Source: Fimbriimonas ginsengisoli Gsoil 348
GTDB taxonomy: Bacteria > Armatimonadota > Fimbriimonadia > Fimbriimonadales > Fimbriimonadaceae
NCBI GenBank assembly: GCA_945881865.1
Contig: CAMCVK010000007.1
Span: 62,001 to 126,000, forward strand
Reading direction: 5' to 3'
DNA: 64,000 bases
The notes beneath the pieces were generated by a model, which saw only the letters and a program-made list of their open reading frames with translations, did no database searches and was not told the origin of the DNA. Numbering within the stretch: position 1 is the first letter of the stretch; every line of letters begins with the position of its first letter. Position numbers and translations under genes: made by a program. Below are positions 51,114 through 59,298 of the stretch, piece by piece.

Positions 51114-51121
51114 GTAAAAAG

Positions 51122-53023
51122 ATGGGAAAGATCGTAGGAATCGACTTAGGAACGACCAACTCGGTGGTCGCGGTGATGGAAGGCGGCGAAGCCACCGTAA
51201 TTACAACGGCGGAAGGCAACCGAACCGTCCCCAGCGTGGTCGGATTTAAGCAGAACGGCGAGAAGCTGGTTGGCGTGACCGCGAAGCGGCAGTCGGTCGT
51301 GAACCCAGACAATACGATCTACTCGATCAAGCGGTTCATGGGCCACGGACTAAGCGAAGTTCGAGACGAAGCAAGCCGCGTGGGCTACAAGGTCGTCGCC
51401 GGCAAAACCGGCCAAGTGGAAGCCGTCATCCCCGCCCTCGGCAGAAACTTGACCCCCGAGGAAGTTTCCTCGATGATCCTTCAGAAGCTGAAGGCCGACG
51501 CCGAAGCCTATCTCGGCACGACGGTCGACCAGGCCGTCATCACCGTTCCGGCCTACTTTAACGACGCGCAGCGTACCGCTACGAAGAATGCGGGCGAAAT
51601 TGCCGGCCTCAAGGTTCTTCGCATCATCAACGAGCCAACCGCCGCGGCACTGGCCTATGGCCTCGACAAGAAGGCAAACGAGACGATCCTCGTCTTCGAC
51701 CTTGGCGGCGGAACCTTTGACGTTTCGGTCCTGGACGTGGGCGAAGGCGTTTTCGAAGTGAAATCCACCGCCGGCGACAGCCACCTGGGCGGCGACGACT
51801 TCGACAACAAGGTTGTGGATTGGCTAGTTTCTGAGTTCCGAAAGGATCAGGGCATCGACCTCACGAAGGACCGCGCGGCGGTTCAGCGACTCAAGGAAAC
51901 TGCCGAGCGCGCCAAGGTCGAGCTCAGCACCCAGATGACGACCAACATCAACCTGCCGTACATCACGGCCGACCAAGACGGTCCGAAGCACTTGGACTAC
52001 CAACTGACCCGGGCGAAGTTCGAAGAGCTGACCAAGGACCTGATGGAGCGCGTTCAGAAGCCGTTCAAGCAGGCGCTTGAAGACGCAAAGCTGGACGCCG
52101 GAGACATCAATGAAGTCATCCTCGTTGGTGGCTCGTCGCGTATGCCACAGGTTCAGGAGTTGGTGCGAAAGCTCACCGGAAAGGAGCCGAACCGATCGGT
52201 GAACCCGGACGAAGTCGTGGCCATGGGTGCCGCGATCCAGGGCGGAATCCTCGGCGGCGAAGTCATGGACATCGTGCTCCTCGACGTCACCCCGCTCTCG
52301 CTGGGGGTTGAGACTCAGGGCGGCATCTTCGACAAGCTGATCGACCGAAACACGACGATTCCGACGAAGAAGAGCCGCGTGTACACGACGGCCGTCGACA
52401 ACCAGCCGGAAGTCGAGATTCACATCTTGCAGGGCGAGCGACCGATGGCGAAGGATAACAAGACGCTGGGCCGCTTCCACCTCGCCGGCATCCCGGCCGC
52501 TCCCGCGCGGATTCCGCAGATCGAGGTGACCTTCGACATCGACGCGAACGGCATTGTGAACGTGAGCGCGCTTGAGAAGGGCACCGGAACCCGACAGTCG
52601 ATCGCCATCACCGGCTCGGGCAACCTGAACCGCGACGAAATTGAGCGAATGGTTCGCGAAGCCGAGATGAACGCCGAGGCCGACAAGCGACACCAGGAGC
52701 TCATCGAGATCAAGAACAAGAGCGAGGCGCTTATCTACAGCACCGAGAAAACGCTCCGCGAGGCCGGCGACAAGGTCGATGAAGCCACGCGGTCTTCGGT
52801 GAACGAGAAGATCGAAGCTCTGCGTAAAGCCCTCACCGGCGACAACGCGACGGAGATTGAGCAGGCGTTTGGCCAGCTCGAAGGTGAAAGCCACCGAGTT
52901 GCAGAGATTCTTTACAAGAGCGTCTCGGAGCAAGCGAATCAGAGCGAAGCCGAACCAGCCGCCGACAACAAGGCGACTTCCGACGGCGACGTTCAAGACG
53001 GCGAGTTCAAAGAGAAGAAGTAA
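51122..53023 (+). CDS. dnaK: Chaperone protein DnaK
   Basis: DnaK is the Hsp70 chaperone. The 633-residue protein starts [18 protein letters not shown] and has the ATPase phosphate motifs ([17 protein letters not shown]-like [14 protein letters not shown]), [11 protein letters not shown], the linker [13 protein letters not shown] and a full substrate-binding domain with lid. I take ATG 51122 as the start; TTG 51110 is in frame but less likely. grpE and dnaJ are not adjacent. The tail ends in EFKEKK, without the EEVD-like ending of eukaryotic forms, as is normal for bacteria. Confidence 0.97.
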   Translation: MGKIVGIDLGTTNSVVAVMEGGEATVITTAEGNRTVPSVVGFKQNGEKLVGVTAKRQSVVNPDNTIYSIKRFMGHGLSEVRDEASRVGYKVVAGKTGQVEAVIPALGRNLTPEEVSSMILQKLKADAEAYLGTTVDQAVITVPAYFNDAQRTATKNAGEIAGLKVLRIINEPTAAALAYGLDKKANETILVFDLGGGTFDVSVLDVGEGVFEVKSTAGDSHLGGDDFDNKVVDWLVSEFRKDQGIDLTKDRAAVQRLKETAERAKVELSTQMTTNINLPYITADQDGPKHLDYQLTRAKFEELTKDLMERVQKPFKQALEDAKLDAGDINEVILVGGSSRMPQVQELVRKLTGKEPNRSVNPDEVVAMGAAIQGGILGGEVMDIVLLDVTPLSLGVETQGGIFDKLIDRNTTIPTKKSRVYTTAVDNQPEVEIHILQGERPMAKDNKTLGRFHLAGIPAAPARIPQIEVTFDIDANGIVNVSALEKGTGTRQSIAITGSGNLNRDEIERMVREAEMNAEADKRHQELIEIKNKSEALIYSTEKTLREAGDKVDEATRSSVNEKIEALRKALTGDNATEIEQAFGQLEGESHRVAEILYKSVSEQANQSEAEPAADNKATSDGDVQDGEFKEKK

Positions 53024-53029
53024 CGCCTG

Positions 53030-53050
53030 AGGGGCGGATGAGAGGCCCCT
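53030..53050 (+). terminator. Possible dnaK terminator
   Basis: AGGGGC (53030-53035) and GCCCCT (53045-53050) form a short stem just after the dnaK stop, followed only by TAAATGTT. The U-tract is weak. Confidence 0.35.
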
Positions 53051-53070
53051 TAAATGTTGCATTCTTCCAA

Positions 53071-53156
53071 AGCCCGAAGGGCTGTAGCCGACGCCTCTGT
53101 GGCGTCGCTTCCAAGATTAAGCCCAGCCACGGAGGCTGGGGCTACACGCTTCGCGT
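53071..53156. repeat. Cluster of nested hairpins
   Basis: This 86-base stretch holds AGCCC-GAA-GGGCT, CGACGCC-TCTGT-GGCGTCG, CCCAGCC-ACGGA-GGCTGGG and ACGC-TTC-GCGT. An outer pair, TGTAGCC (53083-53089) and GGCTACA (53140-53146), encloses the two central hairpins. It looks like a structured interspersed element. No second copy is in this window. Confidence 0.5.
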
Positions 53157-53250
53157 AGGCTGGCTCTTGTCCGCATCGCAAGCAGATGTGGACGCTCTCC
53201 AAAACAACCTTCGCAACCCGCCGATGCGCCTGAAAAGGTAAAAGGTTCGC

Positions 53251-54603
53251 TTGAAACGACTGGCCCTTTTGCCCTTGGCGGCGACCATCTACTTCTGCGT
53301 GAGCGGCGGGCCGCACGGCCTCGAGCCGCTCATGCAGTCTGGCGCGGGGCTGGGCATTCTCCTCGTCCTCATCGTGCCGATCATCTGGGCTCTCCCGGCC
53401 GCCCTGATGACCGCCGAGCTGGCCAGCGCCATCCCAAGCGAAGGCGGCTACTACGTCTGGGTTAAGCGTGCCCTCGGCCCGTTTTGGGCGGCCTGCGCCG
53501 GGTGGTGCACGTGGATCTACAGCTGGGTCGACGTCGCCATCTACCCAGGGCTTTTTGCCTTCTACACCGCGCGGCTGCTGGGCGCGATGGGCTACGGACT
53601 GGCGCTAGACGAGAACCCAATGTTGAAATGGGGCATCGGGCTCATCATCATCATTCCGCTTACCTACCTGAACCTGCGGGGCGCGAATTCAGTAGGCCAG
53701 GCCGCCAAATTGTTCGGCATTGTTCTGTTTTTGCCATTCGCCGTCATGGTGTGCCTCGGCCTGCCGCAACTCATGAACAACCCGAGCGTGCTCACCACGC
53801 CGTTCATTGCGCAAGACCAAACCCTGACCGGCGCCCTCAGCACCGGCCTTTTCGTCGTGATGTGGAACTACCTTGGCTGGGACTCTCTCTCGACCATCGC
53901 CGGTGAGGTCGAGAACCCAAAGCGCAACTTCCCGCGCGCAATCTTCATCGCCCTGCCGATCGTCATCCTGTCCTACCTACTGCCCGTTGCCGTGGGCCTC
54001 GCCTATGGGCCGAGCCTCCCGGAGTGGACGGAAGGCTTCTGGCCCGAACTTGGAAGGCGCATCGGTGGCCGTCCACTCGAAATCTGGATCGCCATCACCG
54101 GAATGGTGGGCACGGGCGGACTGTTTGCCGCGACGCTCCTCGCTGGCTCACGCATTCCGTTTGTGCTGGCGGAGGACAGGTTGTTGCCCAAGTTCCTGAC
54201 CGAGAAGCACCCAAAATTCGGCACGCCGGTGATGGCGATCCTCGTGAGCGCGGCCTTCTACACCTTCTTCAGCTACAGCTCGTTTGAATGGCTCGCGGTT
54301 TGCGACGTCATTCTTTACTCGGCCGCGCTAATGCTCGAGTTCGTCGCCCTCGCCGTCCTGCGGGTGAAGGAGCCAAACCTACCGCGTCCGTTTCGCATCC
54401 CCGGCGGGTGGCCGGTCATCGCCCTGGTGATCCTCTCTCCGGCCGCCATCATAGCCTTTGCCATTTGGAGCCAAATCAAGGAAGAGGGCATGACTGCCAT
54501 CTATCTCTCGCTCATCGGAATCGCCATCGGGCCGATCGCCTATCTGATTGCAAAGACGGTTAACTTCAAAAAGGCGAGTGCAGAACCACGCGCTCCAGAG
54601 TAG
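53251..54603 (+). CDS. APC-family amino acid permease
   Basis: The 450-residue membrane protein has about 12 membrane segments and the APC-family opening (YFCVSGGPHGLEPLMQSGAGL, then ALPAALMTAELASAIPSEGGYYVWVKRALG), a strong family mark. It probably imports amino acids or polyamines with protons or sodium. The start is TTG 53251, with AAAAGG about six bases upstream; no nearby ATG preserves the first helix. The 3' end overlaps the convergent acpS gene by 38 bases. Confidence 0.9.
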   Translation: MKRLALLPLAATIYFCVSGGPHGLEPLMQSGAGLGILLVLIVPIIWALPAALMTAELASAIPSEGGYYVWVKRALGPFWAACAGWCTWIYSWVDVAIYPGLFAFYTARLLGAMGYGLALDENPMLKWGIGLIIIIPLTYLNLRGANSVGQAAKLFGIVLFLPFAVMVCLGLPQLMNNPSVLTTPFIAQDQTLTGALSTGLFVVMWNYLGWDSLSTIAGEVENPKRNFPRAIFIALPIVILSYLLPVAVGLAYGPSLPEWTEGFWPELGRRIGGRPLEIWIAITGMVGTGGLFAATLLAGSRIPFVLAEDRLLPKFLTEKHPKFGTPVMAILVSAAFYTFFSYSSFEWLAVCDVILYSAALMLEFVALAVLRVKEPNLPRPFRIPGGWPVIALVILSPAAIIAFAIWSQIKEEGMTAIYLSLIGIAIGPIAYLIAKTVNFKKASAEPRAPE

Positions 54604-54922
54604 CCACCGCAACGGCGTGCTTGCGTTCGTGGCTTATCGACACCTTGAGCCTCAGCCGCTTGAGGTCGAAATCTGGTGATTGGATCCGCACAAACGGAAC
54701 GCCGACTTCGTCCGGCAGTACCTCGATGTGTTGAAACTGTAGCGGCAACCCGACCGCCTTATACACCGCCTCTTTTGCCGCCCAGCGCCCGGCGACCTGC
54801 GTGGCATTCCGGCAGTACTCCCGCTCCGCTGGGGTGAGAATCCGCTCCAAGAAGCGCGGATTCTCCATCGCGCGCTTGATCCGCTCAACCTCCACGATGT
54901 CGATTCCCAGCCCGATAATCAC
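54566..54922 (-). CDS. acpS: Holo-[acyl-carrier-protein] synthase
   Basis: AcpS transfers 4'-phosphopantetheine from CoA to acyl carrier protein. The 118-residue protein has the two signatures IGLGIDIVEVERI (Mg-binding Asp) and FLERILTPAERE followed by AGRWAAKEAVYKAVG, then the C-terminal VSISHERKHAVAVATLE. GTG 54922 overlaps the stop of the upstream oxidoreductase gene as GTGA, so the two are translationally coupled. Confidence 0.92.
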   Translation of the reverse strand: MIIGLGIDIVEVERIKRAMENPRFLERILTPAEREYCRNATQVAGRWAAKEAVYKAVGLPLQFQHIEVLPDEVGVPFVRIQSPDFDLKRLRLKVSISHERKHAVAVATLERVVLHSPF

Positions 54923-56955
54923 TTCTGGTTGGCCTCCTGCAGAAGCTCGGCAAGGTCGACTAATCGCATCGGCTTCTCCGTCACCTGCGGAATCGCGGCG
55001 TCCAGCATGATGCGGCAGAATGGGCAACCCATGGCCACCGTATCGGCCCCGGTGGCAACCAGTTCCTCGGCACGAGCGTTTGAGGGCCGCTCGTTCGGAG
55101 GTTCCTCCATCCACATCCGCCCCCCGCCCGCCCCACAGCACCGGGTTTTAGCGCTGTGGTTCGGCGGGTTCTTCATGCCCGGAATCGTGCGGCGCGGCGC
55201 CCCGGCTTCGTCGTTCACCCGCCCCAGGTAGCAGGGGTCGTGGAACACGACGTTCGGCGACTCGGCTGTTTTCAGCCGACCCGCATCCACCAAGTCGCCC
55301 AGCAACTGCGTGTGATGGAAGACCTCCATCGTCGCGCCAAAGTCGCCGTATTCGTTTTTGAGGCTGTTAAAGCAGTGCGGGCAGGCGGTGACCACCTTCT
55401 TTACGCTGTATTTCTGGAAGACGCCAACGTTCTGCTCCGCCTTTTCTTGGAACAGGAACTCCTCGCCGGTGCGGCGCGCGGGGTCGCCGGTGCACGCTTC
55501 TTCCCTTCCCAAGCAGGCAAACGAGATTCCCGCTTTCGTCAGCAATTCGGCCACGGCGCGGGTCGTTTTCATCGCCGCCGGGTCGGTTGCGCCCGCGCAC
55601 CCCACCCAGAAGAGGTACTCGAAGGAGCCGCCATCGCGGCAGAGGGGAACTTCCAGACCGGCCATCCACTTCTCCCGCTCGTTCGCCGGCGCGCCCCAAG
55701 CGTTGCCGGTGGAGGCGGTTTGGCGCAGCATGGTCGCGGCGGGACCCGAAAGCGCGCCTTCGCTAACCAGATTCCGACGGACGTCAACGATGAGGTCGAC
55801 GTGCCGGATCAGCACCGGGCAGGCCTCAACGCAGGCGTGGCACGTGGTGCATTGCCACAACGCTTCTTCGGTGAGTTTCGGGGCCAGGTCTTCCCCGCTT
55901 TCCATCGCCGCCCTGGCATCTTGAACCAGCTGCTTCGGGTTGAGGACTTTTCCGACGTTCCACGCCGGGCAAACCTCGGTGCAGCGCCCGCATTCCATGC
56001 AAGCGTCCAGCGACATGAGATGCCAGCGGGAGTAGTCCTTCGCGGTCTTCACGCCGACCTGCTCGGTCTGCTCGACCTCCTCCATCGGGATGGTTCGAAG
56101 CTTGCCCATCGGGAGATTCGGTTTTCCGGCGGTGGCAAAGATCGCCAGGACGATGTGCCGAATGCGGAGCTTCGGCAGCACCGCAAAGAACACCAATACG
56201 AGCAAGATGTGGAACCACCAGATCGCCTTATACGCCTCGGGCGAGATCGTCCCCATGGACCGGGCGATGGCATGACCAACCCAACTCCAACTGTCCCACG
56301 GCTTTGGGTTCGCCGAAATCCGGGCCGCTTCCAGCCAGTAGCCGTTCAGGGTGAGGACAAGAAGCATGCCGAGCGCGAGCCAGTCGGCGGGGGCGTGCGA
56401 GACTGGATACCGTCGCTGGTCGATCTTTTGGTTCTCAAAAAGCGTCGCAGCGGCGACGGGGGCACCTTGCTTCACGGCGATGAGCCGACGGCCGATGGCC
56501 CACACCAACCCGACCAGCAAGAGTAGCCCAAGCGTGTCGAACGTCGCCTCGTACAGCAGGTAGTAGTTGCCCTGGTGGAACTTGATGGGGCTGTACGTGT
56601 TGATGCCCAGCAGGGTCGTGGCGATAAACAGCGACACGAACCCATAGAAAATCAGCAGGTGCATCGGCGCGCCGGACTTCTTCCGGCTGCTGCGCACCTT
56701 CTTCTGGGCCAGCACGTAAACCAGGAGGTTCTGCCACCACTGGCTTGCCGACTCGCGCGTGGGCAACCAATACTTCCAGCCTTCGCGCAGGGGGGCAGTC
56801 GGGCGGCCGGTTTGCCACAGCTTCACGCGCGCCCAAACTTGTTGCGCGGCATAGCCAAGGGCAAGGAACGTGAGGACGTAGAACAGCAGCTTCTCGGGCA
56901 GCGAGAAGTAGAGGAATTCTTCCCGAGTTGGCACTAGGGACTCGTTTGGATTCAA
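54919..56955 (-). CDS. Membrane Fe-S oxidoreductase with NarI-like, ferredoxin and CCG domains
   Basis: The 678-residue protein has an N-terminal membrane domain of about five helices resembling NarI (residues about 25-280), two [4Fe-4S] motifs (CMECGRCTEVCPAW and CTTCHACVEACPVL) and two cysteine-rich CCG domains (ending TACPHCFNSL and TRCCGAGGGR). This is the layout of HdrDE-like proteins and of EtfD, the membrane ETF:menaquinone oxidoreductase that takes electrons from fatty-acid oxidation. That role is a likely inference; no etfAB is nearby. The start is TTG 56955 with GAGG upstream; GTG 56934 is an alternative. It is coupled to acpS. Confidence 0.82.
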   Translation of the reverse strand: MNPNESLVPTREEFLYFSLPEKLLFYVLTFLALGYAAQQVWARVKLWQTGRPTAPLREGWKYWLPTRESASQWWQNLLVYVLAQKKVRSSRKKSGAPMHLLIFYGFVSLFIATTLLGINTYSPIKFHQGNYYLLYEATFDTLGLLLLVGLVWAIGRRLIAVKQGAPVAAATLFENQKIDQRRYPVSHAPADWLALGMLLVLTLNGYWLEAARISANPKPWDSWSWVGHAIARSMGTISPEAYKAIWWFHILLVLVFFAVLPKLRIRHIVLAIFATAGKPNLPMGKLRTIPMEEVEQTEQVGVKTAKDYSRWHLMSLDACMECGRCTEVCPAWNVGKVLNPKQLVQDARAAMESGEDLAPKLTEEALWQCTTCHACVEACPVLIRHVDLIVDVRRNLVSEGALSGPAATMLRQTASTGNAWGAPANEREKWMAGLEVPLCRDGGSFEYLFWVGCAGATDPAAMKTTRAVAELLTKAGISFACLGREEACTGDPARRTGEEFLFQEKAEQNVGVFQKYSVKKVVTACPHCFNSLKNEYGDFGATMEVFHHTQLLGDLVDAGRLKTAESPNVVFHDPCYLGRVNDEAGAPRRTIPGMKNPPNHSAKTRCCGAGGGRMWMEEPPNERPSNARAEELVATGADTVAMGCPFCRIMLDAAIPQVTEKPMRLVDLAELLQEANQK

Positions 56956-57063
56956 CGAGCGAACCTCGCGGCGTTGCGACGGCGGTAGACAACCATACCC
57001 ATGGTCCTACGAGGTTACACCGAAGCCGGGTCGCGGCGGGTTTACCGGCTAAAATAGGTCACC

Positions 57064-57693
57064 GTGGCTCAACAAGAACAGTTCTACCGCGAGGAAGACG
57101 CGCAGGAGATATTGCGTTTGGCCGCGCGCCAGCAGTCCGGAGTCGACGAGAACGGAGAGCCTCGGATCTCCGCCGTTGAACTTGAGCGTTCGGCCAGTGA
57201 AATCGGGATCTCGCCGGAGGCCCTGCGACTCGCAAAGGAAGAACACGCGCACCAGCGGGAAACCGATCTACTGCGGCAACAGTTCATCCGGTCCAACCGA
57301 GAGGGTTTTCAGGGGCACCTCCTCATCTATGTTTTGGTGAACCTTTTCCTGGCATTCCTCAGCCTTTCGAAGGGACAGTACTGGTTCCTTTTCTCGGTTT
57401 TTGGCTGGGGTATCCCAATCGCCATCCAGGCCTACCATGCTCTCCGAACCAGCGGTCCGGGCTTTGAGACAGCTTTCCAAAACTGGCGCGATGCCCTGAA
57501 CGCACGACCGACCGATACCACCCATGACGAAATGCTTCGCAAGTACTGCGACGAGCTGGCTTTGTCGGGGGCGTTCATTAAAAAAGTGGAGACAATCCGC
57601 TGGTTCCGCGAGAAGACCGGGCTGCCGCTGAAAGATTCTGTCGACGTAGTGGACAGCTTCGCGCGCCGGAACCCCGGATACTTCATTCTCTAG
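57064..57693 (+). CDS. 2TM-domain protein with L7/L12-like tail
   Basis: The 209-residue protein has an N-terminal helical region (EEDAQEILRLAARQQSG and ISPEALRLAKEEHAHQ), a 2TM domain (two membrane segments about residues 86-118), and a C-terminal segment KKVETIRWFREKTGLPLKDSVDVVDS that resembles the ribosomal L7/L12 C-terminal fold (VRE-x-TGLGLKEAKDLVD). The combination suggests a membrane protein with a small protein-binding domain; function unknown. GTG 57064 lies eight bases after TAAAAT. Confidence 0.65.
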   Translation: MAQQEQFYREEDAQEILRLAARQQSGVDENGEPRISAVELERSASEIGISPEALRLAKEEHAHQRETDLLRQQFIRSNREGFQGHLLIYVLVNLFLAFLSLSKGQYWFLFSVFGWGIPIAIQAYHALRTSGPGFETAFQNWRDALNARPTDTTHDEMLRKYCDELALSGAFIKKVETIRWFREKTGLPLKDSVDVVDSFARRNPGYFIL

Positions 57694-57695
57694 CC

Positions 57696-57869
57696 GCCGG
57701 TTGGTTTTTACCGGTGCCGGGGCAGGCAGGACTTACCGGGAGAAAAGCGGCGGCAGAGCCGCACGCACTCCTAAACCGGATTCCGTAGACGCCGGTTGGT
57801 TTTTACCGGCGAAAGGCAGGTAGCGCCTGCCCGGAGAGAAGCGGCGGCAGGGCCGCACGCACTCCAAAA
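57696..57869. repeat. Two tandem copies of an about 78-base repeat
   Basis: Copy A (57696-57774) and copy B (57791-57869) share GCCGGTTGGTTTTTACCGG at the start and GCGGCGGCAG(A/G)GCCGCACGCACTCC at the end. The middle parts differ but each contains a GGCAGG-type hairpin. The copies lie directly between two convergent genes. Each begins with a CCGG-TTGGTTTTTA-CCGG hairpin. This is an interspersed repeat or a pair of terminator-like structures. Confidence 0.7.
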
Positions 57870-57889
57870 TCCAGACGACTCGCTGCTAC

Positions 57890-58957
57890 CTACGCCTGCT
57901 TCAACTCCGTGCGCGTCATCGCCAGAATTGACGACTGCTGCGCGACTTTGCCCGCGATGCGCTGGAACGCGCCCGCCTGCGGCGTGCCCGGATGCATGAT
58001 CACGCTTGGAACGCCCGCGTCGCCGCTCTGGCTGATCTCCGGGTCGAACGGAATGCTGCCCAGGAATGGAACCTTGAGGTCTTTGGCAAGCTCATCCCCG
58101 GAAGCGCCGTAGAACATCTGCCGTCGCTCACCGGAAACCGGGTCGGTGTAAGCCCCCATGTTCTCCACCACGCCCAAAATCGGCGAATTGAGCCGCCGGA
58201 ACAACTGGACCGCCTTTCCCGCGATGTTCGACGCCACATTGTGCGGCGTCGACACGATGACGACGCCCGTAAGGGGCACAAGCTGCGCCAAAGACATCGG
58301 CGCGTCGCCGGTTCCCGGGGGAAGGTCCGCCAAAAGGTAGTCAAGGTCGCCCCAATCGACGTCGGCCAAGAGCTGACGCACGGTTCCGGCCACCATCGGT
58401 CCGCGCCACATCACCGCGTTGCCTTCTTCAAGCAGAAATCCCAGCGACATCATTTTCACGCCGTAACGCTGAATCGGGATGATCTTGTTCGCCTGGGTGA
58501 ACGGCTTTTCGTCCTTCGCGCCCATCATCAACGGGATGCATGGGCCGTAAACATCGGCATCCAACAGGCCAACTTTTGCGCCGGTCTGAGCCAGCGCAAC
58601 CGCCAAATTCACCGTCACCGTGCTTTTGCCGACGCCGCCCTTTCCGGAGGCGATGGCGATGATGTGCTTAACGCCGGGCACCAACTCGCTGTCTGGCCCG
58701 CTCTTCTTTCGAACCTGCGCGGTCATCTCGATGCGGATTTCGGTCGCCGGCGTCAGGTCGCGAATCGCGTTTTCGCAAGCGGCCTGCAACTCCTCGCGAA
58801 CCGGGCAGGCGGGAGTCGTCAGTTCGACGACGACGTGGACGGACGATCCCTCGATGCTGATCGCCTTTACGAAGCCGAGGAAGACGATGTCGCGGTGGAG
58901 ATCGGGGTCTTGAACCTGGCGCAGGGCGTCGCGCACGGCATCTTCGGTGAGGGTCAT
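57890..58957 (-). CDS. Mrp/ApbC-type Fe-S cluster carrier ATPase
   Basis: The 355-residue protein has an N-terminal MIP18/DUF59 domain (about 1-90: LTEDAVRDALRQVQDPDL, then VHVVVELTTPACPVREELQ) and a P-loop ATPase with the deviant Walker A IASGKGGVGKSTVTVNLA, DADVYGPCIP and LPPGTGDAPMSL. Such proteins carry Fe-S clusters to apoproteins. The C-terminal CxxC that holds the cluster is absent: the usual NMSYFxCPxC region reads VENMGAYTDPVSGER. ATG 58957 is chosen because CATAAT stands six bases before it. Confidence 0.85.
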   Translation of the reverse strand: MTLTEDAVRDALRQVQDPDLHRDIVFLGFVKAISIEGSSVHVVVELTTPACPVREELQAACENAIRDLTPATEIRIEMTAQVRKKSGPDSELVPGVKHIIAIASGKGGVGKSTVTVNLAVALAQTGAKVGLLDADVYGPCIPLMMGAKDEKPFTQANKIIPIQRYGVKMMSLGFLLEEGNAVMWRGPMVAGTVRQLLADVDWGDLDYLLADLPPGTGDAPMSLAQLVPLTGVVIVSTPHNVASNIAGKAVQLFRRLNSPILGVVENMGAYTDPVSGERRQMFYGASGDELAKDLKVPFLGSIPFDPEISQSGDAGVPSVIMHPGTPQAGAFQRIAGKVAQQSSILAMTRTELKQA

Positions 58958-58959
58958 GC

Positions 58960-59298
58960 CTAGATTATGGGCGTCTCTTCCGGAATCCATCGAAAACGCG
59001 CCATATCGACCCGCCCTTCGACGGTTTCGATGCCCTCCGAGGCGAGCCGCTCACGCTGAATGTCTTCCAGCCGAGGATCTTTCTTCCAAACCGGAAGCCG
59101 ACCGTCCCGCGCGACGACTCGCCACCAGGGAACTTCATCCGGGCAGCCGGCCAGAATTCGGCCGACGAAATAGCCCGAGAGGGGAGGGTCGATAACGTGC
59201 CCTATGTCGCCGTAAGCGCTAACTCGGCCAGGCGGAATCTTTTGGACCCACGCAAAGACTTCTGGACTTCGCGTGGGCCAGCCGTTCGCGGAGGGCAA
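58960..59298 (-). CDS. Alkyltransferase-like protein (ATL)
   Basis: The 112-residue protein belongs to the MGMT family but carries Trp in place of the reactive Cys: PWWRVV instead of PCHRV. Alkyltransferase-like proteins bind O6-alkylguanine and hand the damage to nucleotide excision repair. The segments IPPGRVSAYGDIG and RRILA-like VGRILAGCPDEV fit the DNA-binding domain. The start TTG 59298 follows the sepF stop directly. It ends two bases before the mrp start, so it closes the upp-yggS-sepF-ATL series. Confidence 0.85.
   Translation of the reverse strand: MPSANGWPTRSPEVFAWVQKIPPGRVSAYGDIGHVIDPPLSGYFVGRILAGCPDEVPWWRVVARDGRLPVWKKDPRLEDIQRERLASEGIETVEGRVDMARFRWIPEETPII
58964..58969 (-). promoter_or_regulatory. 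CATAAT -10-like box six bases before the mrp ATG
   Basis: Minus-strand CATAAT, then CTAGGC, then ATG 58957. It lies within the last codons of the ATL gene. Confidence 0.4.

Noticed and set aside
51040-51121. CIRCE element for HrcA control of dnaK
   Set aside because: The leader hairpins GAGCC/GGCTC and TCAAA/TTTGA do not match TTAGCACTC-N9-GAGTGCTAA.
51824-53062. 412-codon minus-strand frame opposite dnaK
   Set aside because: It is exactly antisense to a highly conserved dnaK coding region; the translation is low-complexity and shows no family features.
55156-56526. 456-codon plus-strand frame opposite the Fe-S oxidoreductase
   Set aside because: Antisense shadow of a gene with clear Fe-S motifs; rich in Arg, His and Gly as expected from GC-rich antisense reading.
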